The notes: generated by a model not told the origin, from the sequence alone. A stretch of 64,000 bases of DNA from Gammaproteobacteria bacterium (GCA_029881255.1 JAOUMY010000001.1:1083931-1147930); one strand, 5' to 3'. Numbered from the stretch's first letter, positions 37,457 through 47,698 are shown. Made by a program: numbers and translations.

Positions 37457-37711
37457 CTACGCCCAGTCATCAATCGTCCGCCCTTTTGCAGGCTCGGCAT
37501 CGTTTACAGCGAGTTTGGCCGCTCTGACTACGAAGTCGCGCCCTTGCTGCTGATCGTAGTCGCCATGTCGCGCCAGACTCTCCGCGTGACCGTGCTGCGT
37601 GATCTGATTACGCAGTGCGCTCATATAGGCATTGGGGCGCGAAGTATACCCGGGCATTTGTGAGACATGCATGCCTGGGAGTACAACATTGAAATTTGTA
37701 AACATGGCCAT
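37457..37711 (-). CDS. Hypothetical 84-residue protein, convergent with clpV
   Basis: The frame starts MAMFTNFNVVLPGM and ends one base from the clpV stop on the other strand. It is rich in His, Gln and Ala and shows no signal peptide or known domain. It has no clear ribosome-binding site. The position after clpV raises the idea of a secreted T6SS cargo, but nothing in the sequence shows this. Confidence 0.4.
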   Translation of the reverse strand: MAMFTNFNVVLPGMHVSQMPGYTSRPNAYMSALRNQITQHGHAESLARHGDYDQQQGRDFVVRAAKLAVNDAEPAKGRTIDDWA

Positions 37712-37822
37712 TCTATGAGCATACCGGAAATGGCTTTCTTAAGGCGTGACAAGTTTCTCAGACCATCGGCTTGATACAATCTGAAAAAACCGGCAATTAT
37801 TGATATTTTGCGAAAGTGCGAG

Positions 37823-38962
37823 CTATTTCGCTAAACTGGATTTCAATTTTTCCAGCTCATCTTCGACTTCGTCAGGCAGAAATTCCCCACCAGAGCCGGT
37901 ATAGGAAAACAACAAATATTCCCGGTATTCCTGATAGCAGCGTTTCGCGTAAGGGTGTTTCTGATGGTTCAACATGCATTCCATCAAATACATATCGGCC
38001 AGAGAAAAGAAGTAGGCGTAGTCCAGTGAGCGATCTGACACTGCCAGCCAAAAGAGAATTTTGGGTAGTTCCGGCGAATCCGGGTGGTCGTTCAAAAAGT
38101 GATAAAGCTGGCCTCGCAACCAAACCCTTGAGACTTCCTCTTCCGGGCGAAGAATCAAATCCGACAAGGGTTGATCGAGTTTACCCAGGTAGAGGTTAAC
38201 GTATTTTTGCAAGGTATCGAAATCGGCGCGGTTGACTTTGCTCAGCCCATTTTGTTCGAGTGACTGCAAGCCATAAATCATAGCGACAAGTTGATCTTTC
38301 GTGTCCGAGGCTGGTTTTAGCGTTTTGAGATAGGCTTGTAGGCGATTTGCTCCTTCACCCGGACGATTGTAAATCTGAGCATAAATGGTTACCAGGCGTC
38401 GATACGAGGTTAGCAAAGCGGTTTCAGAATGTTTATTACCGCTTTTTAAGAAGGCATCGTAATATTGTTCTGCCAGTTCGTAATTGCGCGTGAAATAGTT
38501 GAACTCCGCGTAAGCCAGATCATCAGGAAAGCTCTGGCGTTCTGCGCCTGAAAACAAGGTCCGTAGCGCACTATCCTGTGTGTGGCAAGAAGTGCATACC
38601 TCACCAAGAGAGGCTAGTCGGTTAGTGGCGTATTCCCAGTTTTGACGGCTAATCGCAGACTGCGTCTTCTCCAGATAATCGAGTATCAGGGAATATGAAA
38701 GCTTGTATGTGGTGGATTTTTGATTCAAATGAGGACCGGCTTCACGAAAATAACGCAACATATTCGCAGTGCCTTTTTCCAGATTTTGCTTATGAGTCGC
38801 TGTGAGCTTGTCGCGTTGCAAAGCGTCTGGATAAAGCTTAATCATCTCTTTGCCTATGGCACTCATGCTCTCGTTTAAGGAGGAGGATGCATGAACAATA
38901 GAAACTGTTGTGAGGGACAGACAACATAGGCCAAAGACTAAGATGTTGTAAACGCGGTTCAT
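37823..38962 (-). CDS. Periplasmic monohaem c-type protein
   Basis: A 379-residue protein with a signal peptide (GLCCLSLTTVSIVHASS) and one haem motif, CTSCH, at residues 123-127, in a four-helix-like N-terminal domain (residues 28-130) of cytochrome c'-type. The rest (150-370) is helical and TPR-like with repeated L..Y..AFLKSG-type units. It may be a periplasmic electron carrier or sensor. The gene is alone, with a 347-bp space on its upstream side. Confidence 0.8.
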   Translation of the reverse strand: MNRVYNILVFGLCCLSLTTVSIVHASSSLNESMSAIGKEMIKLYPDALQRDKLTATHKQNLEKGTANMLRYFREAGPHLNQKSTTYKLSYSLILDYLEKTQSAISRQNWEYATNRLASLGEVCTSCHTQDSALRTLFSGAERQSFPDDLAYAEFNYFTRNYELAEQYYDAFLKSGNKHSETALLTSYRRLVTIYAQIYNRPGEGANRLQAYLKTLKPASDTKDQLVAMIYGLQSLEQNGLSKVNRADFDTLQKYVNLYLGKLDQPLSDLILRPEEEVSRVWLRGQLYHFLNDHPDSPELPKILFWLAVSDRSLDYAYFFSLADMYLMECMLNHQKHPYAKRCYQEYREYLLFSYTGSGGEFLPDEVEDELEKLKSSLAK

Positions 38963-39309
38963 GAGCTAGTCCTAATACTAAGTTTAATCACCTGCGGGTA
39001 TTCACAAACCCCGCAGCCCTTTTATGTTCCCGTCTGCAGCTGCTGAAAGGCGTAATATTGTCGAAAGCCTTACCAAGTTAAGATGTGCCAGACAGTTCGA
39101 ATTACTAAAGCAAGGAACGAACCTGTTGGCGGGGCTTTTGCAACACCCAATGTTCGCAAATTTTGCTGCTTCGGGCCGAAAATTTCAGTCTCAGTTTAGC
39201 GGCAATTTGCAAAATATTCACGGACTTTCAACAGGTTAAATGCGTCTGATTTTCGAGCTTTGTGAGGTTTTTCTTAAAATCCGGCACGATATAGGCCGAC
39301 ACTATAGTT
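38963..39309. other. Divergent intergenic region
   Basis: The 347 bp between the cytochrome gene and the barrel gene hold no supported gene. A 71-codon frame at 39024-39239 has no ribosome-binding site or recognisable sequence. Promoters for both neighbours should be here. Confidence 0.3.
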
Positions 39310-40341
39310 ATGAAGAAAATGATTTTGGCAGTCTTGCTACCCGTACTGCCACTTACAGCATACGCTGATGCAAACGTTAATACCGATGCAGGAAGCAGCA
39401 TGCCCGCGCTAACCGCCCTGGTAGATGAAACCCACGACTTCGTGAGCAATCAGATTACCGATTGGATAGACAATGTCGATCAGTTTTTTGGCGAGGAAAA
39501 ATTTCTGGATCGGGAGAACGGTTCACAGTTATTGGTCCGCTATCAGGCAACATATGATAATGCCAGTATGTTGTATGAGCCCAAGCTACGTATACGTATT
39601 GATCTCCCGCGAACTAAGCAAAAACTGCGCTTGATGATTGAAACCAGAGAGGCTGATCAAGGTGGCGCGTCAGTCGATGATAATGCATCCGGGTTGTCGA
39701 GTGGCACAAATAGTTCTGAACCTGATTTCTTTTCCACGGCGCTACAACTGGTTATTACTATGAGTGATGATGTGCAGTTAAATGCACGTACAGGTATCGC
39801 ATTTCGAGATGGCCTTGACCCTTTTGGACTGCTGAGCGGTTACGCAAGAAAATCCCTGGGTGCGTGGAACGTTCGCGCTTCTCAATACATTTATCAGTAC
39901 GCCAGAGCAGGTTTTGGAGAAGAGACAATTTTTGATGTTGACCGAAAGCTTTTCGACAATATGTTGTTGCGCTTTAGTAGTAATCTCAATTGGTGGTATT
40001 TAGCTCGACAATTTGAGGCGTCACAGTCAGCGTCTTTGATTACCAGTTTTACGCCTAGCTTTGCTGTGTCATTCAACGCTGTATCAGAGCAAGCATCATC
40101 TGGCGGTTGGCATAATAGCAACAATTTCATTTTTACATCTGCAAGGTGGCGGTTTTACAAGAAGTGGGCTTTTCTGCAATTGACGCCACAACTAACATTT
40201 CGCCCGGAAGACTATAAACCCGATCCCAGTATAACGCTGGGTTTAGAGATGTTGTTTGGTCGCAGTGTCGACAGACAGAACTTTCCTCACAGGCCTAAAA
40301 AAATGGAAACCCTGGAAGGCCCTCAACGCCGATATCACTAA
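39310..40341 (+). CDS. Outer-membrane beta-barrel protein
   Basis: A 343-residue protein with a signal peptide (MKKMILAVLLPVLPLTAYAD), an N-terminal acidic segment (ETHDFVSNQITDWIDNVDQF) and then alternating strands from about residue 75 to 320. The C-terminal 25 residues are basic and extend beyond the last strand. I do not recognise the family. It stands alone with a 128-bp space before the methyltransferase gene. Confidence 0.65.
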   Translation: MKKMILAVLLPVLPLTAYADANVNTDAGSSMPALTALVDETHDFVSNQITDWIDNVDQFFGEEKFLDRENGSQLLVRYQATYDNASMLYEPKLRIRIDLPRTKQKLRLMIETREADQGGASVDDNASGLSSGTNSSEPDFFSTALQLVITMSDDVQLNARTGIAFRDGLDPFGLLSGYARKSLGAWNVRASQYIYQYARAGFGEETIFDVDRKLFDNMLLRFSSNLNWWYLARQFEASQSASLITSFTPSFAVSFNAVSEQASSGGWHNSNNFIFTSARWRFYKKWAFLQLTPQLTFRPEDYKPDPSITLGLEMLFGRSVDRQNFPHRPKKMETLEGPQRRYH

Positions 40342-40469
40342 CGTTCGTTGGTAGATCTTAAGCAAAAACTCATGGATTAATCATATGCTTAGCACATGTG
40401 CTGGCTGGACAAAACAGCGTCTGTGTAGCATACTTGGCGCGAAAATTTGTCATCTGAAGGTGTGTAAAC

Positions 40470-41498
40470 ATGTCTGATAATAATGCAAATGACAGTTGGG
40501 GATTACCGGAAGGAATGGACCCGATGCGTGTTATGCAAGTGGCTTCCGGATACTGGAATTCCTGCGTATTACACGCGGCAAATAGACTTGATATATTTAA
40601 TCTGCTTGATGGCCAGTCGAAAGATCTCGATACTCTGACCAATGAAACTCAGTCTGATCGCCGCTGTTTAAGTGCATTATTGTCGGCGCTCGTGTCGATG
40701 GATTTTCTCGATCGCGATGGCGACGTGTTCATGAATAACCAGTTCTCCAATACCTTTCTTGTTAGCTCAAGCAAATTTTATCAGGGTGGTATCGTCTACA
40801 TGTTTGAAAACTGGTATGAGGCCTGGGGTGGTTTGTATAACACCGTCAAAACAGGTACGCCATCAGCGTTAATGCATCAGGAATACAGTGACGAAGAAAC
40901 GCGTAATTACATGATGGGCATGCACAATCGCGCCCTATCTCAGTCAGATGTTCTGACAGCAATGTTTGATCTCAGCGGAAAGAAAAAACTTATGGATGTT
41001 GGCTGCGGTCCCGCAACGTTCTCCGTTAAGTTTTGTGAAAAGTATGAAGGGCTGAATGCTGTTGCAATGGATCGCGAACAGAATTTGAAAATCGCGGGGG
41101 AAATCGTCGATATGTATGGCATGCAGGATCGTGTTCAATTGCTGCCAGGAGACTACAATACTGATAGCCTGGGAAGCGGTAACGACGCCATGCTATTGTC
41201 ATCGATGACAAATCAGGAATCGCCGGAGAATATTCGCAAGTTATTGAAAAAGTGTTATGACTCGATGAACGACGACGGCGTGATCATGATACAGGAACAG
41301 CTGCTTCATGCGGATAAAAAAGGGCCGCAGCTTGCGGCGTTAATCGGCGTGAATCAAATCATTAATACGGTTTCAGGTTGTTCATACTCTACTGCGGAAA
41401 TGGAAGAAATATTGCGTGATGTCGGGTTTGTTGATATCACATCCAAGCAAATGGCACCACCTAGTCCATTTATTATGGTGTCAGGGTATAAGCGATAA
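40470..41498 (+). CDS. O-methyltransferase-like SAM enzyme
   Basis: A 342-residue class I methyltransferase with an N-terminal winged-helix dimerisation domain (about 15-95: NSCVLHAANRLDIFNLL) as in plant-type O-methyltransferases. The SAM motif is LMDVGCGPATFS (about residue 173), with AVAMDRE (motif II) and DDGVIMIQE later. The substrate is unknown. A strong terminator follows. Confidence 0.85.
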   Translation: MSDNNANDSWGLPEGMDPMRVMQVASGYWNSCVLHAANRLDIFNLLDGQSKDLDTLTNETQSDRRCLSALLSALVSMDFLDRDGDVFMNNQFSNTFLVSSSKFYQGGIVYMFENWYEAWGGLYNTVKTGTPSALMHQEYSDEETRNYMMGMHNRALSQSDVLTAMFDLSGKKKLMDVGCGPATFSVKFCEKYEGLNAVAMDREQNLKIAGEIVDMYGMQDRVQLLPGDYNTDSLGSGNDAMLLSSMTNQESPENIRKLLKKCYDSMNDDGVIMIQEQLLHADKKGPQLAALIGVNQIINTVSGCSYSTAEMEEILRDVGFVDITSKQMAPPSPFIMVSGYKR

Positions 41499-41512
41499 TT
41501 TGCATATAGAAT

Positions 41513-41552
41513 AAAACCCGCATTCGGTGCAACGAATGCGGGTTTTTTTTTG
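41513..41552 (+). terminator. Rho-independent terminator
   Basis: A 12-bp perfect stem (AACCCGCATTCG / CGAATGCGGGTT), 6-nt loop and a run of nine T. It lies 15 bp past the methyltransferase stop. Confidence 0.92.
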
Positions 41553-41623
41553 AACTCGTCTCTTACGGAGGCGTCTCAAATCACTTGGATAGAATAAATA
41601 AAAACGCTTAAAGGGAAGGGGAT

Positions 41624-42925
41624 ATGAAGAAAAAAGTTTATGTGTCATTACTGTCTGGTCTATTCGTCGCCTGTAGTCCTTCACCATCAACGATTGATGA
41701 GCCTATTGCTACGACGCAAAACGTCGGCAAGGTTTTAGATGTTGGTTATGTTTACCATGGGATTGATGGTAATCGTCTGGTAACAGGAACGGCTAATCTT
41801 TCGACCACAACACCGATAGACATTGATCTTCCTGCGAGAGCTAACTGGCTTGCTGCCGTACACAGTGGGAACGACAGTTATTGGGTTGCGGTGCTGGAAA
41901 ATGGCGAGGCAAAAGCCTATAAGTTGAGTGGTAGTGTAGCCACAGAAGTATCACTTACTCCAGCGCGTGTGAACAAAGAAACTCAACCGGTGCCAGTGCT
42001 GCAGGAAGATGGAACGCTTGCATTGGCGAATGTTTTTGCAGGTGCGTCGACATACACCAGTCCGGTCATACTCGATTACGCCACCGGAAAGCGAGCCTAT
42101 ATTGCAGACAATGGTGACCTGGTCGTAAATGACGGAGGAAATCTACAACGACTGGCGATTAACGCACTAGGCTATGCTCGAATACTCGTCGACGAAGATC
42201 AGCGTGTTGCCGTGTTGACTGGGCCCACCTTGCGTTATGCCCATCAGGTGTTAGGGAATGAACACGAAAATGCCGCTTCTATCACCATCGTTGAGACTTC
42301 GCCGGCGTTAAAAGTGTTGTCAAAAATTGATGTGCCAAGTAACGATGTGATTGAGGGCAATCCCTTGATATGGGTCGATGTTGACGGGGATGGCCAGCGC
42401 GAACTTGTCACTACCGTGTCTAACATTACGCAGGGGGCCAGAGTAGTGGTGTACAAAGAAGACGGGACGGTCTTGTCACAAAGTGCACCTATAGGTAGCG
42501 CCTATCGCTGGCGGCATCAGGTGGCTGTGGCGCCTTTTGGTGGTGGAACTGAACAACAGTTGGTGTCGGTCTATATTCCGCATCTTGGGCCCGTATTGGA
42601 ATACATCGACATGACTAACGGTAGTCGTAATACGAGCAACTCAACGTTGAATTATTCGTCTCATCTACAGATCTCCTTGAATCTGGATAAGTCGCTGACA
42701 GGTGATTTTGATGGGGATGGTAAGCTGGAGATTCTTTTACTCAATCGTAGCTCAAGAGCAGAGTTGGCCGCATTTGAACTGGGTGAGAACGGCGTTGCTA
42801 AAGATTGGGCGCTGGCCTTAAATGACGAGTTCACCAGCAACCTGGCCGCTGTGCAATTGGATAACGGCGCTATCGTACTCGGCGCAGGGCAAAACAGACA
42901 ATTACTGCTTTGGCCCTCGGAATAA
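41624..42925 (+). CDS. Lipoprotein with FG-GAP/VCBS-type repeats
   Basis: A 433-residue lipoprotein (SLLSGLFVACSP, lipid Cys about residue 17). The chain is beta-rich, with two calcium-binding loops DVDGDGQRELV (near residue 251) and DFDGDGKLEIL (near 363), the pattern of FG-GAP/VCBS propellers. It is likely to be a surface-exposed binding protein. AAAGGGAAGGGG precedes the ATG. Ligand unknown. Confidence 0.8.
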   Translation: MKKKVYVSLLSGLFVACSPSPSTIDEPIATTQNVGKVLDVGYVYHGIDGNRLVTGTANLSTTTPIDIDLPARANWLAAVHSGNDSYWVAVLENGEAKAYKLSGSVATEVSLTPARVNKETQPVPVLQEDGTLALANVFAGASTYTSPVILDYATGKRAYIADNGDLVVNDGGNLQRLAINALGYARILVDEDQRVAVLTGPTLRYAHQVLGNEHENAASITIVETSPALKVLSKIDVPSNDVIEGNPLIWVDVDGDGQRELVTTVSNITQGARVVVYKEDGTVLSQSAPIGSAYRWRHQVAVAPFGGGTEQQLVSVYIPHLGPVLEYIDMTNGSRNTSNSTLNYSSHLQISLNLDKSLTGDFDGDGKLEILLLNRSSRAELAAFELGENGVAKDWALALNDEFTSNLAAVQLDNGAIVLGAGQNRQLLLWPSE

Positions 42926-43029
42926 GAAATTCGAATTCAAAAGCGAGAACGGTATTTCAGAGTGTTCTTTGGTCGTATGGAGAAAGTATGTGGCGACGTT
43001 AGGGGCATCGCCATTTGAAAGTGTATGAA

Positions 43030-44667
43030 TTATTGCGCTAGTTTGAATTGTTCTACCAACTCACACAATTGTGCGGCTGCATTCGTCATCTCGTCAGCTG
43101 AATTATGAATCTGGTCTATGCTGGCACGGTTGTGTTCAGCCGTGATACTCAGCTTTTCCATATGTTCTGTTGTTTCGTTGTGTGCAACAGCCTGTTCGCG
43201 TGTGGCACATGCTATTTGATGTGCCAGTTCGGTCGTTGTCGAAGACGATTGCGCGATTTCAGTCAGGCCACCAGCGACAGAGTGATTCAAATCGACACCG
43301 GCGCTGACCTGTTCCTTGACCTGGTTCATTGAAGAAACCACGATGAGTGTCTTGTCACGAATCTGATTGATTATCATTGCGATATCAGCGGTGCTTTGCG
43401 CCGTGCGCTGAGCGAGTACGCGAACTTCATCCGCAACCACCGAAAATCCTCGACCTTGTTCACCCGCCCGCGCGGATTCGATTGCTGCGTTAAGTGCCAG
43501 CAGGTTGGTTTGGCCGGCGATTCCGTTGATAACCTCTGTTATTTCTGTAATTTGCTGGACCGAGGTGCTTAACTCCTGTATTGCCTCGCCAGAGGATGTC
43601 ACCGTTTTGACGATCAATTCGTTTGCACTGATATTGCTCGACATGTGGCTGGTGCTTTCAGTTACATGTGTTTGTGTTGCATCTGCGGCCTCTAAAACGC
43701 TCTTGGCGTCATTGGATATTTCGGCCACTGAAGCGTTGATTTCTTCCATTGCAGCACTAACAGCCATGATGATTTCTGACTGCTCCTGTACCCGCGCATT
43801 AACGTCGTTTGTCGATTTGGAAAGCGTCTTCGCATGTTTATCAACGCTATTAGCATTTTTCTGTATGCTGCGAATGATCGCGGAAAGTTGCATATTCATA
43901 TCTCTTAACGCAAGCAGCAACTGTCCCAATTCGTCTGCGCTGGAGGCGTCAATTTCGTTGCGTAGATCACCAATCGCGATTCGTTTTGCGGTTTCAACAG
44001 CCTTATGTAATGGCTTAGTAATACTTCTGGTGATCATAAAGGCCAGAAATATCTGCATGGCAATGGCAAACAGCGCAAGAATGGAAATAATCACAACGGA
44101 GCGATTAAAGATCACATCCGATTCAGTCACAGCTTCTTTGGCGTGACTTTCAAAATTCGATAGTAGCTTTTCTAGGTTGGCGATAAGTTCCAGTTGCGCT
44201 GGACGGGCGGCGTCTCGGATATTTGCCGCAGCTTCCTCGTTTTCTTCATTTAATGACAGGTCCAATACCTTATCGGCCATTTCCTTAGCGGTGTCCTGAA
44301 ATTTCTCTATTTCGGCGAGAATTCCCAGTACTTCTTTTTCGGAGACACGAGCGGTAAGTTTTTCTGCAGCTTCAGTATAAATCGCGGTCGCATCGCGAAA
44401 GCGTTTTAGCTCGGATTTCTTAAATGAAAAATCCTCCTGCATAACGATGTCGCGCATAGCGATGGACTGAAAACGCACGGAGTCACGCATCTTATTAAGA
44501 AGTTCAATATTGGTATAGTCTTTGTCTACGATAGTCCGCATGTTCTCGCGCACCATAGACAATTGGCTGACGCCGACTACTGCAACGGTTACCAATAGTA
44601 TGGTTGTTGCAAAGAAGGTTATTGCCAGGCGTAGCCCGACTTTCATATTTTTAAATATGCCCAACAT
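43030..44667 (-). CDS. Methyl-accepting chemotaxis protein
   Basis: A 545-residue chemoreceptor. An N-terminal transmembrane helix (about 11-33), a four-helix periplasmic sensor domain (to about 190), a second transmembrane helix, a HAMP domain (about 210-265: [22 protein letters not shown]) and the signalling domain with the conserved tip ([36 protein letters not shown]) are in order. The start at 44667 has GGAG 8 nt upstream. It lacks a C-terminal CheR/CheB pentapeptide. It is in one transcription unit with the upstream Cache-like protein. Confidence 0.95.
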   Translation of the reverse strand: MLGIFKNMKVGLRLAITFFATTILLVTVAVVGVSQLSMVRENMRTIVDKDYTNIELLNKMRDSVRFQSIAMRDIVMQEDFSFKKSELKRFRDATAIYTEAAEKLTARVSEKEVLGILAEIEKFQDTAKEMADKVLDLSLNEENEEAAANIRDAARPAQLELIANLEKLLSNFESHAKEAVTESDVIFNRSVVIISILALFAIAMQIFLAFMITRSITKPLHKAVETAKRIAIGDLRNEIDASSADELGQLLLALRDMNMQLSAIIRSIQKNANSVDKHAKTLSKSTNDVNARVQEQSEIIMAVSAAMEEINASVAEISNDAKSVLEAADATQTHVTESTSHMSSNISANELIVKTVTSSGEAIQELSTSVQQITEITEVINGIAGQTNLLALNAAIESARAGEQGRGFSVVADEVRVLAQRTAQSTADIAMIINQIRDKTLIVVSSMNQVKEQVSAGVDLNHSVAGGLTEIAQSSSTTTELAHQIACATREQAVAHNETTEHMEKLSITAEHNRASIDQIHNSADEMTNAAAQLCELVEQFKLAQ

Positions 44668-44713
44668 AACTCTCACTCCAACACATTTTACTTTTCTTGA
44701 CTCTTATTAATAG

Positions 44714-44741
44714 GCGCCTGTATCGAATTCGATACAGGCGC
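44714..44741 (-). promoter_or_regulatory. Perfect 28-bp palindrome between sensor and MCP genes
   Basis: Two 12-bp arms (GCGCCTGTATCG and CGATACAGGCGC) with a 4-nt AATT centre lie in the gap between the two co-directional genes. It can fold as an RNA hairpin, but no T-run follows in the direction of transcription. It may be an attenuator, an mRNA-stability element or an operator. Confidence 0.6.
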
Positions 44742-44750
44742 GATTACAAC

Positions 44751-45311
44751 TTACTTTCTATGCTTAACAGCGGTATGCAGTACGCCGATTACCTTGCCTT
44801 TTTCCATTACTGGAACAGAGACTTGTACGCTCAAGTCACCAGTAGATGGATCGGGTTTGGCCTTAGGCGCATGCCACGGCTTTCCTTTCTGTGCGTTTTT
44901 GAAAGGAGGACGAGCCTTGATGTTGTAGATCAGAGGCTTGCTTGGTCCTGCGACCAGATCACCGCGGGAATCACGCAAGAACAACTTAGCCAAGTCCTTT
45001 GTTTGCCACTTGTCCATTTTTTGCGCGGCTTTGGTCTTTTGGAACTGGGTAACCTTTGAATCATTGGCTGGCAGTTCATCCCATTTGATGTTTGTCATTC
45101 CTTTTATAATCCCGCCCTTTGAGTTTGCGCTCTTAACAGCGCTGACGACATCAGGGTCGGAAGCCCATTTGGCCAGCATGTCTTCGTATTTTTTTACCTT
45201 GGCCTCAAGTTCTGGTGGAATTCCCTCTGCATTGGCTGTAGCGCCAGTTATGGCAGCGACGAACAGAACGGAAAAAAACATCCTGACGAATTTATTGAGT
45301 GTGAGTGACAT
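44751..45311 (-). CDS. Secreted single-Cache-like sensor protein
   Basis: A 186-residue protein with a signal peptide (FFSVLFVAAITGATANAEG) and a C-terminal PAS/Cache-like part: LFLRDSRGDLVAGP, then SVQVSVPVMEKGKVIGVLHTAV, the typical last strands of a Cache domain. It has no transmembrane helix after the signal, so it is free in the periplasm. The start at 45311 has GGAG 8 nt upstream. It is transcribed with the MCP and probably presents a ligand to it; this is an inference. Confidence 0.75.
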   Translation of the reverse strand: MSLTLNKFVRMFFSVLFVAAITGATANAEGIPPELEAKVKKYEDMLAKWASDPDVVSAVKSANSKGGIIKGMTNIKWDELPANDSKVTQFQKTKAAQKMDKWQTKDLAKLFLRDSRGDLVAGPSKPLIYNIKARPPFKNAQKGKPWHAPKAKPDPSTGDLSVQVSVPVMEKGKVIGVLHTAVKHRK

Positions 45312-45645
45312 AGTATTACGCTCCAAATTTCTTCAGTATCAGTTTCAGTTTCAGGTTTACTTCACTTCATTTCTTTTCAACGGAAAAAAACCATATCTTC
45401 AATCGGTTAATGCGTTAATTAAAGACTTAAGAGTCTCCGTGATGTACTTTGTATCGGTATCTGATACAAATCCTGGAGGTTTGGTAATACTTTTCCGCAG
45501 AATTGTTCACGCTTTCACTAAGTTTTACTTGGCGAGTGAAAACAAACGGTTGTAGATTTTGAATTGGCCCTGGACCAAGAAAAGCTTTATAAATTATCGG
45601 GTTTGGATATGGTTGAAATGTAACAGGCAAGCGAACGTTTGGGAT
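45312..45645. promoter_or_regulatory. Intergenic region with an inverted repeat
   Basis: 334 bp between imuB and the sensor gene. A perfect 8-bp inverted repeat (TTTGTATC, 7-nt spacer, GATACAAA) is at 45448-45470. Its GTATC/GATAC half-sites recur in the palindrome between sensor and MCP, so they could be sites of one regulator. No gene is seen. Confidence 0.45.
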
Positions 45646-47091
45646 TTAAAAAATACCGTGCACGAACCAGGCTCGTAGGCCTTCCACTTCTCTATATATC
45701 CAATAACGCTGTCCCTGAGGATTTTGTGCAATGAAATAGTCCCGCTGCACATCGTTCCCGTCCCACCAGCCGCTTTGAATTCGCTCTGGGCCTGACATAA
45801 GTTGCAGATATCCATGACGAAAAAGCTGACGCTGGCGTATTTCCAGGCGCTGGGGCTGTTCCAGCAGCCACAGTGGCCGTAGGGCGTAATCGGCGCATGG
45901 GCCAGCTTCACCGGGTGCGCAATAACGCCAGCTACGTTCGGGGCGGTGGTCGGGGTGCGCTTGTATGCCGGAAACGGATTCTTCCCCCATGCGCGAGCAC
46001 AAGCGTTCCACTAATTGCTGCCAGGTGTCTGTCCCCGTTTTATTTTCTGGTGTATCGATGAGTGCCTGGCTTCGTTCAACCAATGTCTGAACATCAGTCA
46101 CACGCAACGCCATCTCATGAACGGTGGCTGGTAGTGACAGTCTTTCCAGGCGCTCTTTCAGCAAACTTACCAGATGCGCTGCGTCCCGGCTTACCTCTAC
46201 CAGGGTGATATCGAAGTGGGTGCGGGCGCTATGCTCGTGAAAAAGCGTCCAGTGCAGGGTTTGTGTGCCGCCGCCGCGGGCGCGCAAAAAACCACTAAGA
46301 GCCAGCAACAGTCTTTGTCCGACGAAGAGTAGGGGTTCTGTTTTGTCTACAGGGAAGGGGATCTCCACGCGCTGTTCAAACACCTCTGGTGCTATAAACA
46401 GGGGGCGAGGGTCGGCCGCTTGGCCGAGCAGGCGATCGAGGTAATTCACAAAGGCCTGGCCGAAACGCTTGTTAAGCCCTGCCCTGGGGAGGCGCAATAC
46501 ATCACGTACATGACGCAAACCCAGACTAATCAGTGCCTCGTGAATAGATTCTTCAACTTCGAGAAACTGTACCCTACATGCGGCAACGGCAGATTGGAGA
46601 TGATGGTCCTGCAGTAGCGCATATTCCTGACCACTACGCGCCAAAAGTTCGGCTGCCGCAGGCGTCTGCGCTACTGCTTGTTGTGCGATATAGCCTAGCT
46701 CCTCCAGCCCATGCTGTATCTTGCTAAGCAGGGTCGTAATACCCCCAAACAACATGCTGCTACCTTGAATTTCCAGTAGCAGGGTAAATGGAGGCTTGAG
46801 TTGTATACGTGAAGTGAACTGACCGGCCCAGACCGCTAATTGTTCCAGGGCCTGGTATTCCGCCTCGGTATTACGTGTTTTTACCAGTAATTCGCCACTG
46901 AGCGCATAAGCAGCCGAAAGACGCATGCCCGGCGTGACGCCCAGGTGAAGAGCGCTCGGGTTGCAGCTGACTACGTGCTGCTGATTGCCTTGCCCTTCAA
47001 TAATGGCAAGTGGCTGTTGCGCAAGACTAGTTCGCGTATAGACGTTGAGCGGTAGCTGTGGCAGGTAAAGGCATAGCCACATATCCTTCAT
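45646..47091 (-). CDS. imuB: Y-family polymerase-like mutasome protein
   Basis: A 481-residue Y-family-like protein. The N-terminus MWLCLYLPQLPLNVYTR and the palm/fingers region follow ImuB, but the catalytic acidic residues of true Y-polymerases are not visible, as is known for ImuB. The C-terminal tail (SGWWDGNDVQRDYFIAQNPQGQ, split here: WWDGNDVQRDYFIA) is the characteristic ImuB end. It works with ImuA and DnaE2 in SOS mutagenesis. Its start lies within imuA (65-bp overlap), so translation is coupled. No dnaE2 is in the window. Confidence 0.93.
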   Translation of the reverse strand: MKDMWLCLYLPQLPLNVYTRTSLAQQPLAIIEGQGNQQHVVSCNPSALHLGVTPGMRLSAAYALSGELLVKTRNTEAEYQALEQLAVWAGQFTSRIQLKPPFTLLLEIQGSSMLFGGITTLLSKIQHGLEELGYIAQQAVAQTPAAAELLARSGQEYALLQDHHLQSAVAACRVQFLEVEESIHEALISLGLRHVRDVLRLPRAGLNKRFGQAFVNYLDRLLGQAADPRPLFIAPEVFEQRVEIPFPVDKTEPLLFVGQRLLLALSGFLRARGGGTQTLHWTLFHEHSARTHFDITLVEVSRDAAHLVSLLKERLERLSLPATVHEMALRVTDVQTLVERSQALIDTPENKTGTDTWQQLVERLCSRMGEESVSGIQAHPDHRPERSWRYCAPGEAGPCADYALRPLWLLEQPQRLEIRQRQLFRHGYLQLMSGPERIQSGWWDGNDVQRDYFIAQNPQGQRYWIYREVEGLRAWFVHGIF

Positions 47092-47698
47092 GATCCCAGT
47101 CCAGATGTATAGGGCCGGTTGGCCAAGCGCCCCGGCGTTTGTGAATATTTACCTCCATGCCCCATTCGTTGGTGCTGACTTCCATGCGCAAAGCGGCGGG
47201 TGAGGATTGTACTTGGGGTGCTTGCTTGTAAAAGAGCACGCCAATACAGTTGCCTTCCTCGGTCGCCAGTTGCAGGCGTCGCAACTGGCGCTCGTTAATG
47301 CTCCCCGGCCAACACAATACCGCGCCGCAAGTGCCGGCGCGCAGGGCCTGTTCCATGGCCCAAAGCGTGTCATCCTTGTCCGGGTGCACCAGCAAAACCT
47401 TGGATATATCGATGCCATAGCGGCTTAGCGTCGGTGCATAGGGAATATGCGGTGGCGCCACCATCGCAATCCAGCGCCCCTGGTGACTCAACTGCGCCAG
47501 CGCCGGAATCATGAGTTGCAGACTGCTATTGCCATCCGCGTTGGTCAGTAGCTCGGTCAGCGCGCCCTGTGGAAAACCGCCACCAGGCAACACCTGATCT
47601 AGAGCCTTAAAGCCGCTGGAAACCGTCGCTTGCTGATAATGCTCCCATTGATTGGCCCGCCACACGCCGGCTTCATACATCAGATTTTCCAAACTCAT
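47027..47698 (-). CDS. imuA: Translesion-synthesis protein ImuA
   Basis: A 223-residue RecA/SulA-like protein. The N-terminal part SGFKALDQVLPGGGFPQGAL and the middle CGAVLCWPGS, followed by RQLRRLQLATEEG, are the ImuA pattern. AAGGAG lies 8 nt before the ATG at 47698. It is the first gene of the imuAB operon and is preceded by a LexA box at 47826-47841. It is part of the damage-induced mutasome. Confidence 0.93.
   Translation of the reverse strand: MSLENLMYEAGVWRANQWEHYQQATVSSGFKALDQVLPGGGFPQGALTELLTNADGNSSLQLMIPALAQLSHQGRWIAMVAPPHIPYAPTLSRYGIDISKVLLVHPDKDDTLWAMEQALRAGTCGAVLCWPGSINERQLRRLQLATEEGNCIGVLFYKQAPQVQSSPAALRMEVSTNEWGMEVNIHKRRGAWPTGPIHLDWDHEGYVAMPLPATATAQRLYAN

Noticed and set aside
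39024..39239. 71-codon plus frame before the barrel gene
   Set aside because: No ribosome-binding site and no protein-like features.
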